A stretch of 64,000 bases of DNA, taken from Leucaena leucocephala. Lineage: Eukaryota > Streptophyta > Magnoliopsida > Fabales > Fabaceae. The DNA is taken from positions 17,560,501 to 17,624,500 of the forward strand of contig CM073518.1 of the NCBI GenBank assembly GCA_037074615.1. Direction: 5' to 3'. Positions 46,999 to 58,000 of the stretch are shown piece by piece. Under the pieces are notes generated by a model, which worked only from the letters and a program-made list of their open reading frames with translations, was not told the DNA's origin and did not search any database. The number at the start of each line of letters is the position of its first letter. Positions within the stretch are counted from its first letter, which is position 1. A program made the position numbers and the translations under genes.

Positions 46999-49967
46999 TC
47001 ATTTAAGAAAGGAATTCACGGCCTCTGTCATTTTTTGCCTTAAAGCAACCAATGATTCTGTGAGTTGGAAGACTTCTGCACGATCCATTTCTAACAATAA
47101 TGCAGAAACATGTCCTGCATGATTATTCTCCAGGCGCTTTAGGACAGGAGACTCTTCACCCAACACCTACCATAAATGAAATATTATAAACCAATAATTT
47201 GAAATATTACAATAGTGTAGGTATTAAACCTACACTATGAATCCAACAGCAATAATGTGGATCATCAAATCAAACCTCTGTTATTGTTGAAGTAACCAAA
47301 ACAGTTTGCAATCCTTTGTCAGTGAATTCTGAAGTATAATCTGGTAAGTGTCTGAGAATCTTACGAACTTCAAGGCCGAGGCCACTATCAAACATGCAGT
47401 CTGCATCATCTACTACCTGCTTCGGAAAATGTGGACATGCAAGTATGATCAATGCAAGGAGCACTTGGTAGTTTCAACCTATTAGTCTTTAATCCAAAAA
47501 TACCATGAACATGGGTGTGTTCTAGGGAATTCATCGTTGGATTACTAGTTGCATACTTGGGCCCTCTCCTCTTCAGAGAGTAGGGGCTTCAATTACTACA
47601 TCAAAGAATTAAGTTCATGCTAATGACCTTGTAACATAGTGACATAAAAATTCCATAATAAGTAGGAGACAACAGGTTTGATCCTGCTTATAACTTCAGG
47701 CTATTAGTGCTTACCCTTCTAATTAAAAAAAACGAACTAAGTTCATGTGTGAGCGTATATAAGCAGATATATATGTTGTTTGATTAGCAGAGAGATTGGA
47801 TGGTTTTAAACTTCAACTTTCGGTACTTAAAAAAGTGCTAGGAGATCTTAAAGATCACTTTAAAAGCCTAAATGTTAAGTGAAGTCCAAAATGCTTCTAT
47901 TATGATCTCTAACATTCACCCATACTAGAAAGTCCTTTAGGCTTGGAGTGCGGATAAAACACATTGCTTGCCATAATTAACCATTTTTTTGGCCAAAAAC
48001 ACAATTAACCATTTTAACGCAGAAGTTTAAATTGTTCAGTGAAGGCTAGTCATACTATCTATCATCTTGAACAGCTAATAAAACATAAATCATTGATACT
48101 AACCAAATATCTTATTTTAACACAGAAGTTTAAATTGTTCAGTGAAGGCTAGTCATACTATTTATCATCTTGAACAGCTAATAAAACATAAATCATTGAT
48201 ACTAACCAAATATCTTATTTCTTCAGGAATCACTGTTCCCTCTTCAATGTACTGAAGAATCTCACTAGGAGGTCCAATTACAAGGCCAATTGAAACATCT
48301 GACTTCTCATTATTTGGTGAATCATCCTTTGCAGATTTCAATTCCGTGTGATGGATGATATATTTTGCAGCATTAAAGCACTGCAATGACCAATAATTTG
48401 CAAAGCTGAGGGAAAATCAATAAAAAAAATGAGGTCCATAAACCATTGGACTAAGGAGATAACAATTGTAAGGAAGATCACCTGTTCAGCTTTCTCCTCT
48501 GTGGCACAAAGCACAATGGCCGGAGGATGCCGCGAATTTGAATGGGACAACTTTGTATCTTGTCTCAAAAGCTACAAAAGTTAACACATTACAATTAGCT
48601 TTTTATACATGTCTATCTAATCTTTCGTTTGGGAGCAAAAGGAAGGAACTTTGTACCTTGTCTCAAAAGCTAACAAGTTAACACAATTGTCTTCCTTCGT
48701 TTGAGAAAACTATTTGTTCCAAAATTCTCCAAATTGTACAGAATTCAAAATTAAAAAAAATGAGGGATGGCTTGGGGTAATTTCAAGGGTTAGTTACAAA
48801 CTTCCAAATAAAGGAATATAATGGTTTAGACAAAAACTTCCATTGCCTTTTCTTCCCTTTCATTTCCCTCTCCCAAACACACCTCATGCTACGGTTTGCA
48901 TAATTTTCAGCCATTCAAGCATCCTTAGCTTACCAAACCAGAAGCAAAAATAGCTTTTACTAATAATCTCCTTACCCCTCCAAATTCATTAGTTCTAAGA
49001 TTCTACCACAAAATGACATTAAAAATATGGAGAAAATAATGTTTTGCAATTTTTGATCAAATTAATAGGCCAAATTGATCAAAATAAGAAAGTCTGGAGA
49101 TTTAGTTCCCCTTATCATAAAGTTGAAACTTCATAACTAGTGCAATATAAGCAAGTTCATGTAGAGCAAATCAAAAAAATGAAAAGCACAAGTGCCGTAT
49201 CGTCTAGGTAATTTTCCATTTGATTTCATATCAAAGGGAAAACAGAACTATTATTAGGAACCATACTACATATGATGCAGGGTAATTTCTTTTATAAAAC
49301 ATATTCAAAGATAGAATATCCCAATACTTAAAGCCAAGCATTCAACCTTTCACTTCCAAAATCCACGATCCAAAATGTAAACAACTTAAAGAAAGATTTC
49401 TTGAACAAGTTAAAATCTAAGAACTCCAGCAAGATACAGCAATAATATAAAGTTCACCTGAATAAGAGGCAACAAGTAAGCCAAAATCCTATCAGGCCCA
49501 GAGACTGAACTCATCAACACACTCTTCCCTTCCAAAACAGCAGGAATTCCCACACATTGAATCTCAGTAGGAACAAGAAGTCCTATTTTCTCCAAAACCT
49601 CAATAAGCTCCTCACGCAAACCTAACCCCTTAAAATTTGTCACCACCTTAGAGGATTCATCCTCATTCTTCAAATCCTTTTCAACTACCTTCTCTGAAGT
49701 AGAACACGATGCTTGGGGGCTACTTTGTGAAGTTGTAGAAGAACCTTTGAGTTTTCTAAGTCTAAATTTTTCTAGAAGCAACGAATCCCTTTGAGACTTG
49801 GGTGATCCATTGTAGTTCTCACCACAAGGCTTTGAGGAGAAAGAAGAGCTGAAGGAAATAACAAGCCGACGAGAAGAAAACGCAGAAGATGGTGATTTCG
49901 TAGTTCCACAGCGAAGAGAAGAATAGAGGCGAAGAAGCTCTCTGCCCCTTCCCATGGCGTTTCTCAT
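46999..49967 (-). CDS. DEAD-box-like pseudo-helicase with C-terminal MLLE-like domain
   Basis: Five exons, all phase 0 with GT-AG introns: 49967-49458, 48571-48482, 48380-48207, 47416-47276 and 47166-46999, giving 360 residues. Residues 1-50 are Arg/Ser-rich and poor in acidic residues, like an organelle transit peptide. Residues about 110-305 follow the first RecA-like domain of plant RH39-type DEAD-box helicases. The Q motif is kept (VPTEIQ). Motif I reads SGPDRI instead of GSGKT. Motif Ia reads ATEEKAEQ instead of PTRELSEQ, motif Ib PPSE instead of TPGR, motif II DDAD instead of DEAD and motif III TST instead of SAT. The second RecA domain is absent. Instead, residues 306-360 resemble the MLLE (PABC) domain of poly(A)-binding protein (LGE...HAGHVSALLLEMDRAEV). 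ATP-dependent unwinding is unlikely; MLLE domains bind PAM2 peptides. The start could also be the ATG at 49955. Transcription is not shown by the sequence. Confidence 0.8.
48012..48217. repeat. 103-bp tandem duplication at the exon 3/intron 3 border
   Basis: Copies 48012-48114 and 48115-48217 are nearly identical (I see about two differences). The duplicated unit includes the last bases of exon 3 and its splice donor. Intron 3 therefore holds a second copy of the donor (GT at about 48103-48102 on the minus strand). Confidence 0.88.
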
Positions 49968-50669
49968 TCACTTCGCCTCCGAGAGGCAGACGTCTCGGGA
50001 AAATTGAGCATCCAAAAACATCACACTGCAACAATTTTATTTTAGTTTAGTTTCTAAAAATTACATCCATCTCATCTTTCATTTTGAGTGAAGATAATTT
50101 ATTCTAAAAAATTTTATTTAAGAATATTAGTATTTAAAAAAAAATCAATGTCACTTTTGACTTTTATCTAAGTTTAATTTAATTAAATATATTAAGGTAG
50201 TTAGTATATATATCATTTACTTTATTTTTTCTAAGTTATATTTATTGACAAGGAAAAAATTAAAACAAATATATCCCTCCAAATTTTATAGTTATTTATC
50301 ACCTTTAGTATATTATACTCTAGCAGCCTCACAAAAAATAACATATGATAGTCACATATGTTATATTCTTATACTTAAGTTTAACATATGCTCGTAGTTA
50401 TTTCTAAAATTGACTCTGTCATTCATGCCTTTCAAGAATTCTCATGAACCACTCTTACTTATGTTATCTTCTATTTATTTTTTTGCTATACTTTATGTTT
50501 AAAAAATGTACCAAAATGAAACATGATTATGAGAGAGTGATACTACGTTAATGGCGAAATTTAGAGAAATGTATTTTTTTTATTTATATATGTAACTTCA
50601 AAAAAAATAAAATAGATATCATATGGACTAATCAGCTCAGTATATTTTTGTCAAACTAATAGTTAAACT
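49968..50669. other. Upstream region of the DEAD-like/MLLE gene
   Basis: About 700 bases between the gene's start and the solo LTR. AT-rich; I see no clear TATA box or other regulatory site. The promoter should lie here, so the SIRE-like LTR is close to it. Confidence 0.4.
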
Positions 50670-53160
50670 TGTTGAAAAATATGTTTTGATGATGACAAAT
50701 AGCAAAAAGTTTTCAGTAATGCTAAGATTGTTTTAAAGATAAAATATTTTCGTTTGATGCTATCAAGATGGTCTATACCACAGTTTGATTAATAGTATGC
50801 TTTGATAGATGATGATTTTAGAAAAATAATTGATAGATTTCTTTTCATACTCAAACATTGTCAAAAAGAGATTTAAAAAATATTTTCGTATTTAAATGTT
50901 GTTAAAAGAAGAAGTTAGTCAAGTTAATCGATTGGTTAATCGATTAATAATAATTACTCGATTGACTGTTCGATTAATATAAATGCAGCGTTATGTGCTA
51001 AAAAGAAACATCAATTAATTGATTAGTTAATCGATTAATGAGTGACTATTAATTGATTAAGTGCTCGATTAATGTTAAGAACTTGCCTTCTAGAAAAAAG
51101 TTGATATGCCAATTAATCGATTGGTTAATCGATTAATCTATTGAAAATAAATTTCTATTGAACAAAGATATAGCTAGTAATCGATTTGTTAATCGATTAA
51201 TTTATATTAATCTGTTAATTGTTCGATTAATCAGTGAAGTATCAATTTTATAAAATTCAAATATAAATCAATTAATCGATTGGTTAATTGATTAATTTAT
51301 ATTAAAAGATTAACTGTTCGATTAATTTATGTTGAAATAATTTCTAATTTAATTCTTCTAAACACATTAATCGACTAGGCATTCGATTAACTAATATTAA
51401 TCATTAATGTTGGAAAATTCAAATATTCTTCTATATTTTCACTAAAACTGAAATTATATCTCTCTGATCTATATTTGTATAATATATGCTTAAGTATTCT
51501 TAAACTTCACACCATTCTTCTTAATAAATTGTTCGGGAAACTTTCATTACTAGAATAACTTATATATATGCTTAAATAATCAAGATCAATGTGATGCTCT
51601 GTTTTAGTATCTCATACATTGAACTAATTAATCGATTAGTTAATCGATTAATACAATAAATTTTAGAAAAGTCATCTGATTAGAACTTGATCTTTATAAT
51701 ATAGAGGAACTATGAAGAAGGCATTGTAAGAAGAAGGAAATCAAGTTCAAAAATTAAGAAATTTATCGAACTCTTGATCGACTAAATAAAGGAGTGAAGA
51801 AATAGGAAATAGAGAAGATTATGATTGATGAAACAACTCAGCATTTTTGCTGAATTAATTCGATTAATTCTCTATTTTTCAGTACGTTATTCTGCTCTAT
51901 TTCAACATAGGTTGAGTATTTTAACCATATCTCAAGATATACTTATCTGATTGAGATGAAACTTGATTCATATAAAACTAGACTCAAAATGCGGTTCAAT
52001 GACATCAATTTTATCACCGAAGAGTCTCATATGATGGAGATATACCATTTGTAATATGAAACATAGGATCAACGCTTTGGCCATGATCTCTACTCACTAA
52101 ATTGATCATATCTTTCTGTTTACAATGAATTTTGGAGTCAAACTTAATTCATTGGAAAGTAGACACAGAAAAATTTATGGGGATAGGTCATTTGTTATAT
52201 TTGGAGTTAAATAGAGGAAGTTATAAAAATTAAAAGAAGATCATTGTTCCTCAACTCAAAGATAATCAGAAGATTGAAGAAAATAAAGTGCTGAACGATT
52301 ATTACCAGAACTTCTACTGATTGTGTCAAACTTCATTTAAGATATCTAAAAACATGATTAGAATGAGATTATATAAAGATTAAATCCATCGGACTCTCAA
52401 CGATAAAAAGACACTTTGTGTTAGAAACTTCAACGGCTAGTTCTAACGGTCATATTTTCAACGGAAGAAGAAAAGCTCAACAGAGAAAGAGATTATACTC
52501 AAAGGTCAAATGCTCAACTTCATCTATAAATAAGAGAGCATTCAAGAAGACGAAAGAGGGGATAAGAATGCATCATCATAATGCCAAAATATTGTCAGAT
52601 TGAGAAAACATCCAACTCTCTGTTTTTCATATATCATTCCTTACGAGAAAAATTATCATGTACAACAATGTCTTATTCACTCTATCTGAGAGATATTGAT
52701 ATACCTCTATTCTTTTACTTATCTGAGAGCAAACCTTAGAATAAGGATATTCAAAGTGGAATTTGCTCGTATCATATTAAGGGTGAGCGTTGCCACCAGA
52801 AGTGTGGTGTAACCTCATGATTGAGGTGGTTCTCAATTAACCGTGAAAATTGAGTTTTTAAAGGCTACCAAGAGCCTATTGTAATCTTGGTAAATAGTGG
52901 ATTAAAAAATCTCAGTGGGGAGCTGAGGACTAGACGTAGGTCAAGGAGGACCGAACTAGGATAATTCTTCTATGTGATCTTTCTCTTCCTTAACTCTTTA
53001 TAGTTCCAGCAATCTATTTCAACTATCTGATCAAAGTTTTTAAACTTATCTATTTCATTGATAAGATTGCAAAAGAATTTCAAAAGAGTTTCAATAAAGC
53101 TTTTAAAATCACGCAATCACCCAATTCACCCCCTATTGGGTGATCCAGCTTATTCTAACA
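50670..53160 (+). mobile_element. SIRE/Maximus-like solo LTR
   Basis: 2491 bp, starting TGTTGAAAAATATGTTTTGA (then 'tgatgacaaa') and ending 'ccaattcaccccctattggg ... ttctaaca'. Both termini are familiar from SIRE/Maximus copia LTRs. A perfect 5-bp duplication 'aaact' flanks it (50665-50669 and 53161-53165). There is no internal coding region, so it is a solo LTR. The opening half carries the repeats described separately. The small open frame at 52418-52603 is not a gene. Confidence 0.87.
50920..51665. repeat. Repeats with TTAATCGATTAA core inside the solo LTR
   Basis: Five to seven units of roughly 60-120 bases, each carrying 'aatcgattggttaatcgatt' or a close variant, often followed by 'ctgttcgattaat'. 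The core TTAATCGATTAA is palindromic and occurs at several places, including an outlying copy near 51630. Spacing is irregular. Confidence 0.8.
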
Positions 53161-53165
53161 AAACT

Positions 53166-53779
53166 GAACTTGAATAAAGGTTGGGCAACATTGAATCAAA
53201 AAAATAAATTTTTAGATACCCAACACTCTTAAGTGAAAACTTTCAAAGTAAATTTGCACCTTAACAGGAATAAAGATTATGTAAATGCTAGGTGGCATAC
53301 CACGTCAATATATTAGTTAACTAATAGTCAAACTTAACTTTAGGTAACGGTTAGGGGGACATTATTATGATTTAAAAATTTTCAGGACAACATTACTCCT
53401 AAAAGAATTTCTAAATACCTAACGCTCCATAGTAGAAAAATCAAAGGCAAATTAGTAGTTAAACCCATTTTTTAATCACTTGACCTCCGAATATGAATTA
53501 TAGTATATTATATGACTTTATGATTATAATTATAAATGATTAAATAAAATATATACATATTATCAAAAAGAATATTCTATGAAAATATATACACACATGA
53601 AATATTATAGACACATATAATTTTATATAAATAATATATTATATATATTTAAGAGTGTTATATAATTATGAATAATGTTTGTTCGAGTCAAATATACAAG
53701 TCACACTAAGACAATCAACAGATATCATTGTGCGGTTTATTTTGCTGGTACATGCCTCTACACTCTTTAAATTTTCAAA
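53166..53779. other. Non-coding DNA with a diverged direct repeat
   Basis: No gene. Segments around 53203-53260 and 53398-53456 are diverged direct repeats ('ttagatacccaacactc' against 'ctaaatacctaacgctc'). They may be remnants of small MITEs. The rest is very AT-rich. Confidence 0.4.
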
Positions 53780-54266
53780 GGCAAAGGTGTAGAAAGTATC
53801 TAGGGATTTTTACCCCAAAAAGTGCCTAACACCATATAAGTTTTTTTTTTGTGAAAGTAACTATAATGTTATAAAATAGGTATAAAAATAATAAATTTTA
53901 TTAGTTAACTATTAGAGAGAGAATTTTTTATTAAAAATAATGACATGAATATAAATGTGGTATAATTATATCATAACTAGTATAATCTATCACCTGCCAA
54001 CTAATATTAATTAATTATTTTTAAAATTTTATTAAAAAATAGGAATACTCTAAGAAAAAAATTATAAATTTGAAGGGATAAACTAGATTGAGGTCTTATA
54101 CTCATTCTTAAAAAAAATTTACAGTTAAAAGTTTTCTCCAGTTAATAATTTGACATTTCCACACTTATTTTATAATATTATAATTACTTTTATACCAAAA
54201 AAAAATTATAGGGTATTAGATATGCCCTTAGGGTAAAACTTTATTGCTATTTTTGTACCTTTACCC
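53780..54266. mobile_element. MITE with long terminal inverted repeats, copy 3
   Basis: The left arm begins GGCAAAGGTGTAGAAAG, then 'tttttaccccaaaaagtgcc' and 'ataatgttataaaatagg'. The right arm is the inverted counterpart, ending GTACCTTTACCC. Arms are more than 100 bases. The centre is similar to copy 1 at 2115-2686, including 'ctaatattaat' and 'gaggtcttatactcattct'-like segments (inverted or direct). Non-coding. Confidence 0.68.
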
Positions 54267-54707
54267 AATTTGCAAATGTATAGAACTATTCAAATTACCA
54301 ATTTTATGTGTTTGTGTATATTATTTAGTATTTTGATTCAAACCTATTAAAATTATACATATATTTTTTCATTTTTATTTATTTTTTATTTTATGAAGTT
54401 TTTTCTCTATCTTCCTTCAATTTAAAGAAAGAAAAGAGAAATTGTTATAACAAAGATCAGCTGAATTTTTTTTTGCTTAAACAAGACCTTCCAACAAATC
54501 AACAAAAGAGAAAAGGACAACATCAATTCTATCTATCAAGATATATTTTGCAGTTTAAAGTTATTTTCTTTCTCTTCTATTTTCCTTGCTCATACTTCAT
54601 CCGATAATTTTTTCCTTAGTTTAGACTCCTGTCCTTTATTTATTTCAGTTTTGTGACTTATATGAAGTAACTAGATATTTCTCCATTTTACAAGAAAAAA
54701 TAGGTTA
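54267..54707. other. Non-coding DNA left of copia element 4
   Basis: AT-rich, pyrimidine-rich in places, no gene seen. Confidence 0.4.
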
Positions 54708-55022
54708 TGTTATAAAAATGAGAGAAAAATGAAGAAGTTAGAGAGGAAAAGAAATAACAAGACAAGATATTGTGAGGGGAGACGAAAATTATTATTCATT
54801 CATTTATATATTTATACTTGTACAAATATCTTGTGTATGGACTAAACCTAATGTTACAAAAGAATAAAGATGACTATAATGACATTAACAATAAGAAACT
54901 CCTCTCAAATCATTCATTAGGGAGGTCATGAGTTTGTGACATTAAGAGAAGAATAAATCCTAAAAAAAATCCCAAGAGCTAAGGGTTATGGACATCCACA
55001 CATGCATGTAATATTTATAGCA
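54708..55022 (-). repeat. 3' LTR of copia element 4
   Basis: 315 bp. It lacks about 22 bases found in the partner (the segment around 60400-60425, 'ctatttatatatcccaacc') and otherwise aligns throughout, including 'ggttatggacatccacacat' near the end. Confidence 0.87.
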
Positions 55023-58000
55023 CTTCCCCTTGGATGTCCATGACAAGTATTGTGCCTCATTAAAATCTTACTAAGAAAAATCTAGTGGGACAAAAAACTA
55101 GTGAAAGAAAAAGAGTACACAATAATATTGAAGTTGCCTTGTTAAAAAACTTACCAAGAAAATCCAGTAGGATAAAACTTTAGTTAAAACAAAAAAATAC
55201 AACATAATATTTACTCCCCTTGATGATAATATCACATTTATTTCTTATTACCATATCATTTTTATCCCCTGATGATAATATAGGCTTTTTAACATCACTT
55301 TCTTAATAGAATGTATTATTTTCTTAAGTGCATTATTTCCAATACTTTTGAGCATATCTTTCTTTTAGCTGAACCATGCATGATACATTGTCATCATATA
55401 ATATTTGTACGTATATTTCTCTAACATATCTTCTAAATATGTTGAATTATCAACATACTCTTCACCTGATTTTTGCACTCAAATCTCAATTTCGTTATCA
55501 ATTGTATACATGTAAGAACTTAATTTTGCCAATAAAATTACAACATGTAATACCAACACAATAGGTAAATATAATAGAATAAATATATAGCACTTTTGGT
55601 CCACTAAATTTAACATATTTTTATAAACAAAAAAAGATTCTAAAACTATTGGGTATTCAACTCTAGACATTTTTTTATATGCGTCAGATATTTTAAATCC
55701 TTAAAAGATTATCATGTAAATTTTACTATCTAGTGAGCCATATGCATAGGCTATAACAATATCTATTAGACACATATTTTATTTTCTTATATTGCCAGAC
55801 TAATAATATATGTAAAAATTATTGCATCCTCCACAGAATAATATTTTTATTATAACCTTCGTAAGAATCTTTATTTTCACATAAATATTTATATATTGAA
55901 TAATAATTTCATGTTTCATATATCTGGACTACAGGTCCATAATTTTTACATATCAAAATAATACAATCTATTCTCATTGCATCTTTATGATTTTCTTTTT
56001 CATTTTGGCCAATCACTTTTTTGTCTACTTCACATGATAGATCTACACACAATATCCTCATTTAATGATATTATTATCAAAACTGTTGTCGACAACTTTA
56101 TCTTTTCAGTTCTATTTTTCTTTTTGTGACATAACTTATTGAACTCTCTCTATTAAATTTTAGGTACCTGAATCTCTTTTGTGGCTTTTATAAGTAGTTA
56201 TGTATTGGCACTCTTCTAGAGTATCTGCCTCCTTAATATGATCATCTTAATTATATGCTCCAATATTTCTAATATTATATTTGAAACCAATTAGCCTTTT
56301 ATGTTTCAAACATGTCTTATTTTGATTTATACTAATTGGAGCATTTTCAGCTGGAACATAAGATTTGATAGTCCTCATTTAGGTCAGTAATCACATATGG
56401 TAGATATTTGTAGTATATTATGAATACAATATTTGATAAACTTTTAGTTAATACTACTATATTTGAGGATCTACATTTGATAATAATTAAGCATTCCTTG
56501 TGTTTTCTTTTCTAACTATTTAATTTCTCCCCCTCATGTTGAAAAAACTTTGTCAAATGATTCTCAACTAATCATGTGGTATAATCTCCTAAATCCATTT
56601 GTTTCCTTTAGAAATATCATTTTGTTTCATTTAGAGACAAATAAGAAGAAGGAGATTCTTACCCAATATTTATCTCAATTTTCTTTTAATAACCATCTAT
56701 GTGCATTATAGTATATCAATAGAAATAATCATTGCACATTCAAAAATATCTACCTCCTGACCAAAAGCCAATTTTATTAGAAGAATTTTATTGGATTGAT
56801 ATATATGAGTACCACAATATATCAAATCAAATATGCCAATACTGAAATAGAAATCTTGTTCTCATAAGTATTAATCCAGTTACTTATGGAGACATTAATA
56901 AATGATTCTCATATTCTAAAAATTGTGCCCTCAAGCATAATGATTATATTTAAATAATCTTACAAACTTCTGATTGCAAACTCATAATAATCTCATATGT
57001 AACTATCTTATAGATACATCTATCAAATTTAATAAATATTTGTATAGCTTACATGCTATCTAAATGGTCCTATATAATATGACTTTGATATATTTTCAGA
57101 AATGTAAAAATCCATTCCAAATAATTACTAGTAATATTATCATGATCAATTTTGTTTAAAAACAAGTCACACCTATGATTTCATGAATTTAATAAAATGT
57201 TAGCTATTTATAAAGAATCTTTTGGTTCTTCGATGGATGTCAATACATAATTTTTAATAATTTATATATGGTCTATTATGACCAAACAAATCATGCCAAC
57301 AATCCCCCATTAAGTGTGAGTCATATAAGTATGTTTTCATTTTTCATGTATTTCACTTGGAAGTCCAAGTATTTCCTATCATACATATAATTAGGGATTT
57401 AAATCTAATCGGGTTATCAACTTTAGACCCTTTGATGAACCGAAATTCTAATATATGGGTCATGATTTTTATTATCAATTCTTTTTCTGCCCAAAAGAAA
57501 ATATCTTAGTTCTTCAGGAACTATATCAGTTTTGTTACAAAAACATATTCAGGAAATGCTATATATTATTACTATATAATTTCAGGACTCATTAATAATA
57601 TACTTGAATTTACTTATCTCTATACGTATTTAGTATGAGTATTTAAAATTATCTAAAACATATATATCTTCTCATAATATTTCGTTATAACCCTTGTAGA
57701 TTTGTATCATAAAAAATGAATAAAATTAATAAATAATTATTACTTAAAATGAAGTCTTCAATAAAATTTTTCCGATGATCTCCTTCCATCACAATATATT
57801 TAAAACTATATATACGGCTCAATTGATATATATATATAAACTAAATATAATAGAATCATCAATAAATCCACCAAATGGAAGGGAATAATAAATTGCTAAT
57901 TTTTTTAATGAATGCACAACCATAAAGAAATATATAGATCTATCATTCATGTTTGATAATTATATATTGTGCACCAAAAATTACAAAGCTAAAACTCCTT

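Noticed and set aside
50920..51665. Regularly spaced short palindromic repeats that could suggest a CRISPR-like array
   Set aside because: Spacing is irregular, units are diverged, there are no uniform spacers, and the region is inside a plant LTR.
52418..52603. Basic open frame in the solo LTR
   Set aside because: No domain, and it lies in non-coding LTR sequence.
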